Source: an uncultured Clostridium sp.
GTDB taxonomy: Bacteria; Bacillota; Clostridia; TANB77; CAG-508
Reading direction: 5' to 3'
NCBI GenBank assembly: GCA_900553755.1
Contig: USEX01000001.1
Span: 37,669-101,668, forward strand
Length of the DNA stretch: 64,000 nucleotides
The translations under genes and the position numbers were made by a program. Shown here in pieces: positions 36,458-46,266 of the stretch. Numbering within the stretch: the first letter of the stretch is position 1; every line of letters begins with the position of its first letter. Below the pieces are notes generated by a model. That model was given only the letters and a program-made list of their open reading frames with translations. It did not search any database and was not told where the DNA came from.

Positions 36458-37366
36458 TTATTGGATATTCTTAATAATTCCATCCCTTTTCATTTTATCA
36501 ATTATCTTTGCATAAACTCTATCTCGTACCCATAGTTCAGATGATGACTCCAATATTTTATTAATTGTTATCCACCTTACACCACTGTTTTCATCCTCTT
36601 TTATATGTATTTCTTCATTTTCATCAGCTTCTAATAAATATGTAACATTAAGATGAACATGTGAACCTACATATCTTCCTCTTTTTTCATGGCCATTTAC
36701 ATTAATTACTTCTAGCGAATAAATATCTTTAGAAATTGGAACAACATTTTTTATTCCTGTTTCTTCTTTCGCTTCTTTCATAGCAACATATAAAAGATCA
36801 TTATCTCCATCACTATGTCCTCCTACCCATGCCCAAGAATTATATATTCTATGATATGCCATTAGAATTTTTGATCTGTCTTTATTGAGGACAAATGCTG
36901 AACTAGTAAAATGCCCATATTCGTTTTGTCTAGTTAATACATCATCAAAATCTTTAATATAATTTAGCATTATTTTCTTATCAACTTCTTCTTGTTCATT
37001 ATATGGAACAAATTTTTCAATATTATTTTTTAAACTATCTACATTAATTTTGATTTTAATGCCTAAAACTCCATATTCTTTCTCTTTTTCTGGCGAATAA
37101 TACTGATACATAGATTTTGTTTTTCTTATTATTTCTTCTTCATCTAGGTATATATTTCTAAATAAGTTTTCAAAAGTATCTTCTCTATATAATTCAGTAA
37201 CATCAACTAACAACTTTTCTTGCAAATCTGGTAATTTTGAAAATTCTATCTGGTCTCCAATTTTTATTTGTTGTCTTTTTTCATCATATAATCTAAATTC
37301 AATTGTTTTTGTTCCATTTTTTATTCTTTCAAATGGGCTTTCATTTAATTTCATTTTATTTACCAT
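36458..37366 (-). CDS. ASCH-Nudix fusion protein
   Basis: 302-residue two-domain protein. The N-terminal ASCH domain (about residues 1-105, [29 protein letters not shown]) is an RNA-binding fold. The C-terminal Nudix hydrolase (about 150-290) carries the box GGHSDGDND then [12 protein letters not shown]. It probably hydrolyses a nucleotide derivative or reads modified RNA; the substrate is unknown. It overlaps the end of rho by 11 bases and has no ribosome binding site of its own, so it is coupled to rho. The start could also be the ATG at 37354. Confidence 0.85.
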   Translation of the reverse strand: MVNKMKLNESPFERIKNGTKTIEFRLYDEKRQQIKIGDQIEFSKLPDLQEKLLVDVTELYREDTFENLFRNIYLDEEEIIRKTKSMYQYYSPEKEKEYGVLGIKIKINVDSLKNNIEKFVPYNEQEEVDKKIMLNYIKDFDDVLTRQNEYGHFTSSAFVLNKDRSKILMAYHRIYNSWAWVGGHSDGDNDLLYVAMKEAKEETGIKNVVPISKDIYSLEVINVNGHEKRGRYVGSHVHLNVTYLLEADENEEIHIKEDENSGVRWITINKILESSSELWVRDRVYAKIIDKMKRDGIIKNIQ

Positions 37367-38651
37367 ATATGTGTCCCTTTATTTTTTGTATAAATTCATC
37401 ATTGTTTTTTGTTGCTAGCATTAAGTTTATTAGTTGCTCTGTTACTTCTGAAACTGGATTACTTGATAGTGCTTTCCTTAAGCTAAATACAGTTTTCAAT
37501 TCTTCTGGTGTAAGCAATTTTTCTTCTCTTCTTGTGCCTGATTTATTAATATTAATTGCTGGGAAAATTCTTTTTTCTGAAAGAGATCTATCCAAATGAA
37601 CTTCCATATTTCCAGTTCCTTTAAATTCTTCGAATATTACATCATCCATTCTACTTCCTGTTTCAATTAAAGCTGTTGCTAAAATTGTAAGGCTACCACC
37701 ATTTTCTATATTTCTTGCAGCTCCAAAGAATTTTTTAGGTTTATGTAATGCACTAGGATCAAATCCTCCAGATAATGTTTTACCTGATGAAGGTACAACT
37801 AAATTATAGGCACGTGCGAGCCTTGTTATACTATCCAACAAAATTACTACATCTTTTCCCTGCTCTACTAATCTTTTTGCTCTTTCCAACACCATCTCAG
37901 CAACTTTTACATGGTGTTCTGGTAACTCATCAAATGTAGAATATATTACATCTCCATTGATAGATCTTTTCATATCGGTAACTTCTTCTGGTCTTTCATC
38001 TATTAATAAGACAATTAATTCTATTTCTGGATTGTTGCTAGATATACTTTTAGCAATTTTCTTTAATAGTGTAGTTTTACCTACTTTGGGTGGAGCTACA
38101 ATCATACCTCTTTGGCCTTTTCCAATTGGGCAAATTAAATCAATTATACGCATCGAGTACTCTTCAGGAATAGTTTCTAATTTTATTTTTTCTTCAGGAT
38201 ATATTGGAATTAAGTCATCAAATTTTGTTCTTCTATAAGCCTTTTCTGGAGCTTCCCCATTTACTTCACCTACATATATTAAAGCAGGAAATTTCTCACC
38301 ATCTCCTGGTTTTCTAGCTATACCTTTAATCTTATCTCCCTTATCTAATCTAAATCTTCTTATTTGAACAGGAGATATATAAACATCTTTTGGAGTTGAC
38401 AAATAGTTTTCGCCTCTTAAAAAACCATATCCATCAGGAAGAACTTCTAAAATTCCTTCAACAATTTCATCTCCCTCATTGGTTAATTTATATCCAGAAT
38501 CATTATTATTAGTGCTTGATTCCTCTGTAGATAATGTTTCACTAGTTAATGCTTTTATTAATTCATCTTTTTTTAATTTTGATACATTTTGTATCCCTTT
38601 TTCTTTGGCTAATTGCCTTAATTCGACTAATGTGCAATCTGTAAAATTCAT
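37356..38651 (-). CDS. rho: Transcription termination factor Rho
   Basis: Hexameric RNA helicase that ends transcription. Rho N-terminal helical domain ([20 protein letters not shown]), cold-shock-like RNA-binding domain ([14 protein letters not shown], residues about 75-90), Walker A in [13 protein letters not shown] (about 190), Walker B in [14 protein letters not shown] and the Q-loop region following. 431 residues. The start is set at 38651 because GGAGG lies 5 bases upstream; an earlier ATG contains this site. Core chromosomal gene. Confidence 0.97.
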   Translation of the reverse strand: MNFTDCTLVELRQLAKEKGIQNVSKLKKDELIKALTSETLSTEESSTNNNDSGYKLTNEGDEIVEGILEVLPDGYGFLRGENYLSTPKDVYISPVQIRRFRLDKGDKIKGIARKPGDGEKFPALIYVGEVNGEAPEKAYRRTKFDDLIPIYPEEKIKLETIPEEYSMRIIDLICPIGKGQRGMIVAPPKVGKTTLLKKIAKSISSNNPEIELIVLLIDERPEEVTDMKRSINGDVIYSTFDELPEHHVKVAEMVLERAKRLVEQGKDVVILLDSITRLARAYNLVVPSSGKTLSGGFDPSALHKPKKFFGAARNIENGGSLTILATALIETGSRMDDVIFEEFKGTGNMEVHLDRSLSEKRIFPAININKSGTRREEKLLTPEELKTVFSLRKALSSNPVSEVTEQLINLMLATKNNDEFIQKIKGHIYGK

Positions 38652-38774
38652 ATTTTCCTCCATTCATATATTAAAAAATTATATTTATTTTTTGTTGGGA
38701 TTTTTTAGATTTTATAAGTAATTTAAAATAATTTATTGAAAAAATTGTTGAAATTTAAATGAACAAAATTTAAG

Positions 38775-38806
38775 AAAAGAGAGAAAATAATAATATTTTC
38801 TCTTTT
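38775..38806 (-). terminator. Terminator after the divIC-like gene
   Basis: AAAAGAGAGAAAATA and TATTTTCTCTTTT form a long stem around 38774-38806, overlapping the stop codon of the upstream gene; the minus strand continues CTTTTCTTAAATTTT. Confidence 0.65.
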
Positions 38807-39071
38807 ATTTATCTACATCTACGTATATTCTTTCGTTAGGTAAGTACATGTCTAATTTTTCTCTAGCTACTTCTTCTATGTAATCAATAGAAGATACACT
38901 CTCTTTAGTAGCTAACAGCTTTTCTTTTGTTTCGTTAGCTGTTTGAATCTTTTTTGAATAATCATCTTCAGTTTTTTTATATGTATTTAATGTTTTTTGT
39001 TGTGATATTAAAGTTACTACAAAATACAACATAATCATACCAATAAATATTTTTTTGTATAATTTTTTCAT
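38805..39071 (-). CDS. FtsB/DivIC-family septum protein
   Basis: Bitopic cell-division protein: short cytoplasmic N-terminus, one transmembrane helix (about residues 8-26, IFIGMIMLYFVVTLI), a coiled coil, and the conserved end YIEEVAREKLDMYLPNERIY. 88 residues. Start at 39071 fits GGAGATATTACAT. Lies after yabP and yabQ as in other spore formers, where this gene is divIC. Confidence 0.85.
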   Translation of the reverse strand: MKKLYKKIFIGMIMLYFVVTLISQQKTLNTYKKTEDDYSKKIQTANETKEKLLATKESVSSIDYIEEVAREKLDMYLPNERIYVDVDK

Positions 39072-39123
39072 ATGTAATATCTCCATTTTTATAATTTAAT
39101 CAACTATATTATATTATTCTACA

Positions 39124-39625
39124 TTATGTACTAAAATCCTTTCTTTTAAGAAAAATTTTTTTATTTTTTTTACTTGGTTTTATATTTTTCTTCATTTTTT
39201 TAAGGTTAATAACTAATAGCATTAATGGTTTGTTTAATAATTTCTTTATACCTTTAAGTAAATAAATAAACGGTAATGCGCATACATACAATACTTTACT
39301 TAATACAAATTTTAGCATTTTTATAAGTTTTACATTAATCTTGATGAAATATTTGCTAATGCTTAATAAATATGCTATTATTCCCAATGTAAGAGCACAA
39401 AACATATACAATCGTATATTACCGATTGTTATAAACAAATATAATAAATATTAAGAAAATCTCTGTTATTATGCCAAATAAAATATCCTCTAAAAATGTA
39501 TGAAAATCATTTATTTTAAAGGATCTCCTTATTATTCTAAATATATCAAAAAAAATTCCTATAATTATGCCACTGGCAAAAAATATTAAAAACAAATTTA
39601 ATTGTTTTACACTATCAGAATTCAT
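39124..39625 (-). pseudogene. yabQ: Spore cortex biosynthesis protein YabQ, frameshifted
   Basis: YabQ is a multi-membrane protein needed for spore cortex formation. The N-terminal part (39419-39625, opening MNSDSVKQLNLFLIFFASG) and the C-terminal part (39124-39438, with IGNIRLYMFCALTLGIIAYLL) are in different frames. Dropping one base near 39421 (the C of AATCGGTAAT on the minus strand) would join them as FVYNN-GNIRLYMF, the normal YabQ order. The gap-free neighbours yabP and divIC-like ftsB support the call. Either a real loss or a sequence error. Confidence 0.8.
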
Positions 39626-39639
39626 AATACAGTATATCC

Positions 39640-39936
39640 TTATTTAAATATTTTTCCTAAGATACTAGTACTTTTCTTTGCTAAATCGCCTTCACTATAT
39701 CCTAAATTATATATTTCTCCTTCTATTATTATTTCCGAACTATCTATACTTAATTTATTTATCCTTAGGTCTTCGCCTTTTACAGTCAAAAGGCCTAATT
39801 GTGTTTCTACTATTACAATTTGGTCATCAAAGCTTAAAACATCTAGCACTCCTGTAATTGTTAATTTTTCTCGACTTTCCAATATTACATTTTGGATAAT
39901 ATTATTATTTTGTGTTAATCCATTCCTATCGTCCAT
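39640..39936 (-). CDS. yabP: Sporulation protein YabP
   Basis: Small forespore-stage protein required for correct spore cortex and coat assembly. The YabP/YqfC domain spans almost the full 98 residues, with VILESREKLTITGVLDVLSFDDQ split over residues 17-39, LGLLTVKGEDLRINKL and a final GEIYNLGYSE. It precedes yabQ by 14 bp, the conserved order. Shows that the host lineage is a spore former. Confidence 0.93.
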   Translation of the reverse strand: MDDRNGLTQNNNIIQNVILESREKLTITGVLDVLSFDDQIVIVETQLGLLTVKGEDLRINKLSIDSSEIIIEGEIYNLGYSEGDLAKKSTSILGKIFK

Positions 39937-40024
39937 ATTATTTTCATCCTTTCTGAAAAATCATATATTTCATTATATGCTAGTCTTGTCTTTTTTAGAA
40001 CAGTATATTTCTTTTTCAAATTTA

Positions 40025-40053
40025 TTGATTTTTTATATATTTATAGCTATAAT
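40025..40053 (+). promoter_or_regulatory. SigA promoter of the Bax-inhibitor-1 gene
   Basis: TTGATT (40025-40030), a 17-bp spacer and TATAAT (40048-40053), 32 bases before the start codon and followed by AAAAAGGAGG. Confidence 0.75.
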
Positions 40054-40085
40054 AATTATTAATATTTAATAAAAAGGAGGTAAAA

Positions 40086-40754
40086 ATGCAAGAACCTATA
40101 GTAGAAACAAACCAGAATAAAATTTTAGGAAAGACTTTTTTCTTGATGTTTTTAGGATTGCTTGGAACAGCTTTAGTAGCAATTTACTTATACTCATCAG
40201 GAAGAATTGTAAAATTATTGACAACTAATATGCTTGAGGTAATGGTATTAGTTGAGTTTTTGGTAGTGATTTTATTTAGTTTATTGTTTAAAAAGCTGCC
40301 AGCATCTGTAGTAACTATTTTATATTTTGTATATGCATTTATTAATGGTGTTTCGTTTTCTTTAATATTTGCTGCTTTTGAGTTAAATTCTATAATTTAC
40401 TTATTCGTAGCAGCTGCAGCACTTTTTGGAATATTTGCTTATATGGGATATAAATCAAAAAAAGATTTAAGTAATTGGTCTAATTACTTAATGCCCTTGC
40501 TTTTTGTTTGTTTAATTGTTAGTATCGTGAATATATTTTTAGGCAATTCTCTACTTGATATTATTTTAGACTGGGTTATATTAATTTTATTCTTTGCTAT
40601 AACAATGTATGATATAAATAAAATTAAAGAACTTCAGCATGTAGAATGTATTGACCAGAATAAAATTTATGTTTATGGTGCAATGGAATTATACCTTGAT
40701 TTTATAAATATTTTTATACGCATTTTATCTATATTTGGAAAACGTAAAGATTAA
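40086..40754 (+). CDS. Bax inhibitor-1/YccA family membrane protein
   Basis: Seven-helix membrane protein of the BI-1 (LFG/YbhL) family; bacterial members are proton-sensitive calcium leak channels. 222 residues, with hydrophobic segments around 18-37, 48-65, 72-90, 95-112, 122-140, 145-165 and a C-terminal stretch. The family hallmark is the late acidic pair around ITMYDINKIKEL. Sole plus-strand gene in the core block, divergent from yabP, with its own SigA promoter. Confidence 0.88.
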   Translation: MQEPIVETNQNKILGKTFFLMFLGLLGTALVAIYLYSSGRIVKLLTTNMLEVMVLVEFLVVILFSLLFKKLPASVVTILYFVYAFINGVSFSLIFAAFELNSIIYLFVAAAALFGIFAYMGYKSKKDLSNWSNYLMPLLFVCLIVSIVNIFLGNSLLDIILDWVILILFFAITMYDINKIKELQHVECIDQNKIYVYGAMELYLDFINIFIRILSIFGKRKD

Positions 40755-40787
40755 AAATAAGATTGGAAGCTAATTCCAGTCTTATTT
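40753..40787. terminator. Bidirectional terminator between the BI-1 gene and prfB
   Basis: AAAATAAGATTGGAA and TTCCAGTCTTATTTT flank a 6-base loop around 40754-40787; T runs occur in both directions and both converging stop codons lie in the arms. Confidence 0.85.
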
Positions 40788-41883
40788 TTGCTTTAAATAA
40801 CTATCTATAAAATCATTTATATCTCCATCCATAACTGCCTGCACATTGCCTGTTTCATAACCAGTTCTATGGTCTTTTACAAGCGTATATGGACAAAAAA
40901 CATATGAACGAATTTGGCTTCCCCACGCTATATCCATTTGAGAACCTTTTAAATCTTCTATTTTATCTTTATGCTCTTTTTCTTTTAAATCCAATAACTT
41001 TGATTTCAGCATTTTCATGGCCGTTTCTCTGTTTTGAATTTGAGAACGCTCAGATTGACAAGCAACTACTATATTGGTTGGCAAATGTGTTATTCTTACA
41101 GCAGATGAAGTTTTGTTTATATGCTGTCCTCCAGCACCTGAAGCACGATAAGTATCAATTCGTAAATCTTCTGGGTTAATATCTATTTCTATATCTTCCG
41201 TTATTTCTGGCAATACTTCCACAGAAGCAAAGGATGTATGCCTTCTTCCTCCAGCGTCAAAAGGAGATATCCTTACTAGTCTATGTACTCCCATTTCACC
41301 TTTTAAATATCCATATGCATATTCACCAATTACTAGAAATGTTACACTTTTTATTCCTGCCTCTTCCCCATCTAATCTATCTAGTTCCTTTATGTCATAA
41401 CTATTTTGATTTGCCCATCTTAAATACATTCTGTATAGCATCTGTACCCAGTCTTGTGCTTCAGTTCCTCCAGCTCCAGGATGTAATGTAACTATAGCAT
41501 TATTCTGATCATATTTTCCTGATAATAGAGTATTTATTTCTAGCTTTTTTAATTTCTTTTCTATTTCGTTTGTCATTTTTAAGATTTCAATAGCTTCATC
41601 ATCAGAATACTCTTCTTCTATCAATAAGTTATTATAATCTACTAAATCTTCTAATTCTATTTTTATCTTCTTGTAATCTTCTACTTTTGACTTTATAAAA
41701 TTTATTTTCTTCAGAACTTTACTAGATTTCGCAGAGTCATCCCAGAAGTTATTTTCCAAGGTTTTTTCTTCTAATCCTTTAAGCTCTTTTTCCAATAAAT
41801 CAATGTCAAAGTGAATCACCTATTTCTTGTAATTTCTCTTTTAAAGTATTAATTTTTTTAGCATTTTCTTCCAAATCAATCAC
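40782..41883 (-). CDS. prfB: Peptide chain release factor 2, with programmed +1 frameshift
   Basis: RF2 recognises UGA and UAA stop codons. Translation starts at the GTG at 41883 (GAGGTGATTTT upstream) and reads 25 codons ending GDS-Leu. It meets TGA at 41808-41806 and must shift +1 on CTT-TGA-C to continue into the 345-codon main frame. The main frame holds the GGQ peptide-release motif in RASGAGGQHINKT and the SPF-type anticodon motif (VRISPFDAGGRRHTS). Full product about 366 residues. Ends in the shared terminator at 40753-40787. Confidence 0.95.
41805..41821 (-). promoter_or_regulatory. RF2 autoregulatory recoding site
   Basis: AGGTGA (41821-41816), then CTT TGA C (41811-41805) on the minus strand: Shine-Dalgarno-like element, slippery CUU, UGA and following C, the standard RF2 signal. 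When RF2 is scarce, UGA is read slowly and the ribosome shifts. Confidence 0.9.
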
Positions 41884-41946
41884 AAAATCACCTCTTTACT
41901 ATTTTATACTTTATCATAACTACATAATTTTATCAACATAAAATTA

Positions 41947-41978
41947 ATATCTACCTAACAATTATGCTAGGTAGATAT
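41947..41978 (-). terminator. Terminator after the 41989-42354 gene
   Basis: ATATCTACCTA (41947-41957) and TAGGTAGATAT (41968-41978) are perfect 11-bp arms; the minus strand continues TAATTTTAT. Confidence 0.7.
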
Positions 41979-41988
41979 CTTGAGGAAG

Positions 41989-42354
41989 CTACTTTTTTCT
42001 AACTGCTTCATAATATGTCTTTGTATTGTATGCCTCTTTAATGAAGTCAGCATGCAAATATTGCATTCTTTTTTGCAAATCCTTCAATGCCTTACTTTTA
42101 CAAGTAAGCTTTATGAAATCTTTGCGATTCTTTCTAAGGTTCTCTTGAATCTTCAGCTGCGTTTCATACACAGGAGTTTCTAACTTCTTCCAGTCATTTA
42201 ATAGATTTTTCGAATCTATTCTATTCTGGCAAATCAATTTCTCCAATTCCTTTCGCTGACGTTTGAGTTCCGTCATGATTTTCTCTGTTTTTATTATCGA
42301 ATCCCGATAGAACTGTAACCTTTCTTCTAGTTTTTTTGTTGACATGTACAGCAT
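41989..42354 (-). CDS. Coiled-coil hypothetical protein, 121 aa
   Basis: Highly charged, all-helical protein (EERLQFYRDSIIKTEKIM, RKELEKLICQ, LKDLQKRMQYLHADF) with no membrane segment; probably a coiled coil. ATG at 42354 after GGAGGAAAGTAT. Its codon use is clearly richer in G and C than its neighbours, suggesting a different origin. Not recognised. Confidence 0.65.
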   Translation of the reverse strand: MLYMSTKKLEERLQFYRDSIIKTEKIMTELKRQRKELEKLICQNRIDSKNLLNDWKKLETPVYETQLKIQENLRKNRKDFIKLTCKSKALKDLQKRMQYLHADFIKEAYNTKTYYEAVRKK

Positions 42355-42426
42355 ATACTTTCCTCCTCAAAATTATTATTACACGCCTTTAATATTATAA
42401 CATGTTGTTATCTTTTAGTCAAAAAA

Positions 42427-42602
42427 TTAATTTTCCTCACGTATTCTGCAGTCAGATATATCAGGCTTTTGAATATCCTCATCTTTTATTACATCAAACT
42501 CATAAAATCTTTCTGTTATCCATGTACCATTCATAGTTCTCATTACTAATCCAGATTCTTTATCTACCCATGCTCTTGATTATAAATATTTAATTTTGCC
42601 AT
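42427..42602 (-). pseudogene. Frameshifted small gene, about 58 aa
   Basis: After GGTGGGGATTACA the ATG at 42602 opens MAKLNIYNQEHG and stops after 12 codons. A shifted frame continues RAWVDKESGLVMRT, then NGTWITERFYEFDV, and ends CRIREEN at 42427. One base change near 42575 would join them. Small protein of unknown role. The join is inferred from the strong ribosome binding site. Confidence 0.45.
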
Positions 42603-42634
42603 TGTAATCCCCACCTATAAAATTACCACATTAT

Positions 42635-42846
42635 CTATGCAAAATTTGTCGAAATTAAATTATTAAAATATTGTGTAATAAAATCAAATAAATTTTCATC
42701 AAAATTACTTGCAAAAGGAATAATTCCAATTATTTTTAAAACTATTAATATACCAAATATAATAAAAGCATAAATAACATATAAAATTGTATATTCTATA
42801 CTTCATATGTTACTATATGCCCTAATACTTTTACTAACTTATACAC
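42635..42846 (-). pseudogene. Frameshifted small membrane-protein gene
   Basis: A possible GTG start at 42846 reads VYKLVKVLGHIVTYEV and stops. The adjoining frame continues EYTILYVIYAFIIFG, a transmembrane helix, and ends TNFA at 42635. Together they would make a protein of about 70 residues with one helix. Unknown function; the rest of 42847-42950 shows nothing recognisable. Confidence 0.35.
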
Positions 42847-42950
42847 CTTTTATATCTCTCACCTTTCTTATATTTTATACAATAATTATATAAATTAAAG
42901 GCTCTATGTCAATAGAGCCAAACAATTTCATTATTATTTTGTTTTTTAAA

Positions 42951-44182
42951 TTAATTATTTTTTTCATCAATTAACCAATCCAATACATTTATCTTCTTTA
43001 TTCCATCAAAGTCTGCATCTAAATCATCATCTAATGTCAAAATGTATTTAGGATAATTATCATTTATTTTCCTCAATGGAGTTAATTCTCTATCTAAAAT
43101 TTTATTATCTCCTTCATTTTCTCCTCTAGTTGTTAATGCAACTTGATAATATATAGTATTTTCTGGCTTTCTTGCTACGAAATCAACTTCTAAATCATCA
43201 TATTTTCCTATATATACTTCATATCCTCGTCTCAACAATTCAAGATACACAACATTTTCTAATATATGCCCCATATCTCGACCAGAGCCTTGTCCTAACA
43301 TATAATATCTTAATCCTATATCTATTACATAATATTTTTCTTGAGTTTTTAAAAACTCTTTTCTTTTAATATCATATCTGTTGGCTTTAAATACTAAATA
43401 GCTATCTATTAATGCATCTACATAGTTTGAAATTGTATTATATGATGGATTTTTATCTATTCCTTCAATATTATCACTTATGCTTTTCATACTTGTTCTA
43501 TTTCCTATGTTGTCATACAAATATTTTGTAACTCTTTCTAAGACATTCTTATCTGTTATTCCCTTTCTTTGCATTACATCTTTAAATAAAATAGTATTAT
43601 ATATTCCATCTAAAAATAAATTTATATTTTCTGGGTTTATTTTATATAATTGGGCTGCTTGAGGAAATGAACTATATCTTAGATAATCTCTAAATTTTCT
43701 TGACAAGTCTGTTTTATCTTCAAAGCTTGATAAATATTCTTTAAACGATAATGGTAACATTTTTATTTCTATATATCTTCCTGTAAGCAATGTTGCTAAT
43801 TCTGAAGATAATAAATATGCATTTGAACCTGTTATATATAAGTCTACATCTTTATTTATAAATAAACTATCTACTGTTTTTTCAAATTCGTTTACATTTT
43901 GAATTTCATCTAGAAAAACGTATGTCTTTTTTCCTTTTACTAATCTTTCTTTTATATATTCATATAATTTTTTTCTGTCTTGTAATTCCTCATAATCTGC
44001 GTTTTCAAAATTTATTGATATTATTTGCTTTGCTTCTACTCCATTTTCTTTTAAGTAATCTTGAAAAATTTCAAGTAATGTTGATTTCCCACATCTTCTT
44101 ATTCCTGTGATAACTTTTATTATTTGTTGATCTTTGAAATTTTTTAATATAGATAAATAATTTTCTCTACTTATTATTTCCA
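42951..44182 (-). CDS. AAA ATPase with DUF4143 nuclease-like C-terminus
   Basis: Member of the AAA_14/DUF4143 ATPase family, common in prokaryotic genomes and often linked to mobile DNA or defence; substrate unknown. Walker A is TGIRRCGKSTLLE (residues about 24-36) and Walker B is KKTYVFLDEIQNV (about 85-97). The ITGSNAYLLSSELA segment follows, and the DUF4143 region carries a PD-(D/E)XK-like patch (YDDLEVDFVARK, about 330). ATG at 44182 fits GGAGG. Stands at the border of the accessory island. Confidence 0.88.
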
Positions 44183-44325
44183 TAAATCTCCTCCTAACTA
44201 TAATAATTATACTATCTTTTATTATTATAGTCAAGTTCTTTCAAAATTATGAAAAAACTTTTGATTTTTCAGTAGTTTTTTCAAATGGCTCCTATGTAAT
44301 TTTTTTTAAAAGTAATAAAAATAAA

Positions 44326-44374
44326 GGAAATATCAATGTTTTTGAGATTTTTTCTCAAATTTTATTGATATTCC
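44326..44374 (-). terminator. Long hairpin terminator after the PH-domain gene
   Basis: GGAAATATCAAT (44326-44337) pairs with ATTGATATTCC (44364-44374), with an inner TTTGAGA/TCTCAAA stem; the minus strand continues TTTATTTTTATT. Confidence 0.75.
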
Positions 44375-44467
44375 CTATTATTTTTTACTTGATTATGTAT
44401 CGAAGTTTTATCTGTCTATATACAAATAATTCAAACTTCTGCATAACGTTTCGTTATTATTCGTATT

Positions 44468-44857
44468 TTATAACACATATTTAGATATAAGCGAATTTAT
44501 CATTCTTATATCAACATTTGATTTAAAATCAAATTGTAATATATGTCCATTACTAAATGTAAGGATTAGTTCGCTATCTATATCCATAAAACCCGCTGTT
44601 TCTATTCCATAATACTGTATTTTTGAATACGGATATGAAAAATATGCAATTTTTTTACCTGTGACTCCCTTTACATTCACAACAAAAATTCTATTATTAG
44701 TAAATATAACCTGATCTCTAATAGTTTTAAATGCACACATTATTTTTTCACTATCTACTAATAATTTCTCAATTTCTGGTCGTACTTCTTTTATTTCTAT
44801 AGCTTTTAAGTTTAAAAAATTAGAATCTAAATTAATTCCTGTAGAAATATTTGGCAT
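44468..44857 (-). CDS. PH-domain protein (bacterial PH_8/YdjI type)
   Basis: Single bacterial pleckstrin-homology domain over most of 129 residues. Typical pattern IMCAFKTIRDQVIFTNNRIF, VTGKKIAYFSYPYSKI, YGIETAGFMDIDSELIL. Such proteins form stress-related rings or complexes; the role here is unknown. ATG at 44857 after GGAGGGGATGTT. Separate unit with its own terminator. Confidence 0.85.
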   Translation of the reverse strand: MPNISTGINLDSNFLNLKAIEIKEVRPEIEKLLVDSEKIMCAFKTIRDQVIFTNNRIFVVNVKGVTGKKIAYFSYPYSKIQYYGIETAGFMDIDSELILTFSNGHILQFDFKSNVDIRMINSLISKYVL

Positions 44858-44971
44858 AACATCCCCTCCTTTTTTATTTTTAGCAATATAATTATATCAT
44901 ATTTTTAAAAGTCATCTAATTATGTAATATAATATCGGATTTTATTTTGTAATCAAATAAAAATTCAATAT

Positions 44972-45733
44972 TTATTCAAATATACTTTCATATTCTAATG
45001 GTACAATATTTTCATATAATAAAGTAAACTGTGAATTTACTTGCTTATAATCATGATAATGTCCAAAATACCATCTTTTAAATGTGCATTTTTCTGAAAT
45101 CTGCTGTAAATAGTCAGTTAAAACATCTCTTTTATATGTTGAATTTATTAATGCTTGTACATTTGTTGGGCAACAATGAGATATGATGTAATCTACTTTG
45201 TAATTTATTTTTTCTAGATTTTTTATTCCATTTTCCATTTCTTGCTTTGTGGGAAGCTCTAAATCCCACCATGAAAAATCTCTAATTCTAAAATATGCTC
45301 CTCTTTTACGATACTCATATATTTTTTCTTCTTCATCTAAATTCAATATTCCATCTTGAATATCATGCGATTTAGCACCACCAAAAGCAAATATTTTTTT
45401 ATTATCAATATCAAAAATTTCTCCTCTCATTAAGTGTAATACTAAATCTCTTATCTTGTGTACTTTTCCACCTTTCCATTCTTCAATTGGATGATTATAT
45501 AATCTTGTATAATTTTCATAATTTCCATCTACAAACAATGTGGTAAAATTTTTATTGTCTAACCAATCTAGTAGCTCTTTTTCTCTGCTACTCTCTTCTT
45601 CAAATGTCCATACTCCACCAAAATCTCCACATATTATTACATAATCATCTTCCGTCATTTCTGATTGTATTGGAAATTTTTCTTCGGTAAATCGTTGAAA
45701 ATCACTATGTGTATCGCCTGTAATGTATATCAT
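44972..45733 (-). CDS. Calcineurin-like metallophosphoesterase
   Basis: Phosphoesterase with two-metal site: MIYITGDTHSDF (D-x-H, residues 6-8), ICGDFGGVW (GD), FVDGNYENY (GN-E in place of the usual GNHE), YIISHCCPT and RWYFGHYHDYK (GHxH). Length 253. The ATG at 45733 sits 15 bases after the stop of the PD-(D/E)XK-like gene, so it is probably the last gene of the hsd operon. Substrate unknown; nucleic acid end processing is one possibility. Confidence 0.88.
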   Translation of the reverse strand: MIYITGDTHSDFQRFTEEKFPIQSEMTEDDYVIICGDFGGVWTFEEESSREKELLDWLDNKNFTTLFVDGNYENYTRLYNHPIEEWKGGKVHKIRDLVLHLMRGEIFDIDNKKIFAFGGAKSHDIQDGILNLDEEEKIYEYRKRGAYFRIRDFSWWDLELPTKQEMENGIKNLEKINYKVDYIISHCCPTNVQALINSTYKRDVLTDYLQQISEKCTFKRWYFGHYHDYKQVNSQFTLLYENIVPLEYESIFE

Positions 45734-45748
45734 AATTCTCACCTTCTT

Positions 45749-46249
45749 TTAGAATTCTTCATTAGAGTAGTCTTTTCCAAATCTACTTGGAGTAAAATAC
45801 TTAACTTCTCCCTTATCATTTACTGAAAAGATATGTAAACACAAAATTTCTGCTATTTCCTTTGGTATTCTTCTTAATGCAACTTGTGCTGATTCCCAAT
45901 ATAGTCCTAATCCATATTTATATGCATGATTTATTCCTGATATTTTTCCATCTGTTTTGGACATAGAATATCTTTTTACATCCATTCTTGTTATTATTTG
46001 CCCTAAAGCATTTAGCCATCCCTCTCTATTGATTGACTTAGCAGATTTTGCATAGGATTTGCCTTTACACTCAATATAAAAATATTCACTATTTCTTTTA
46101 CCACCAACTAATTTTATATCAACACCATGTTGATGTAATTCACTCTTTTTTACTTTTTCTTCATGCCAATTACCATTTTCTTTATTTATCATAAATTCTA
46201 TGATTTTGTCTACAATAAATTGTTCTGTGATTTTTTCATTCATTTGCAT
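45749..46249 (-). CDS. PD-(D/E)XK-like nuclease of the hsd operon
   Basis: 166-residue protein with the signature of a restriction-type nuclease fold: HGVDIKLVGGKR (Asp, about residue 44) followed by YFYIECKGKSYAK (E-x-K, about 58), then a helix with LNALGQIITRMDV. It starts 18 bases downstream of the hsdR stop. Length and motif resemble Mrr-like stand-alone nucleases. A second nuclease linked to a type I system is unusual; it may act as effector or accessory cutter. Function is inferred. Confidence 0.65.
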   Translation of the reverse strand: MQMNEKITEQFIVDKIIEFMINKENGNWHEEKVKKSELHQHGVDIKLVGGKRNSEYFYIECKGKSYAKSAKSINREGWLNALGQIITRMDVKRYSMSKTDGKISGINHAYKYGLGLYWESAQVALRRIPKEIAEILCLHIFSVNDKGEVKYFTPSRFGKDYSNEEF

Positions 46250-46266
46250 TAATCCCCTTTTATATA

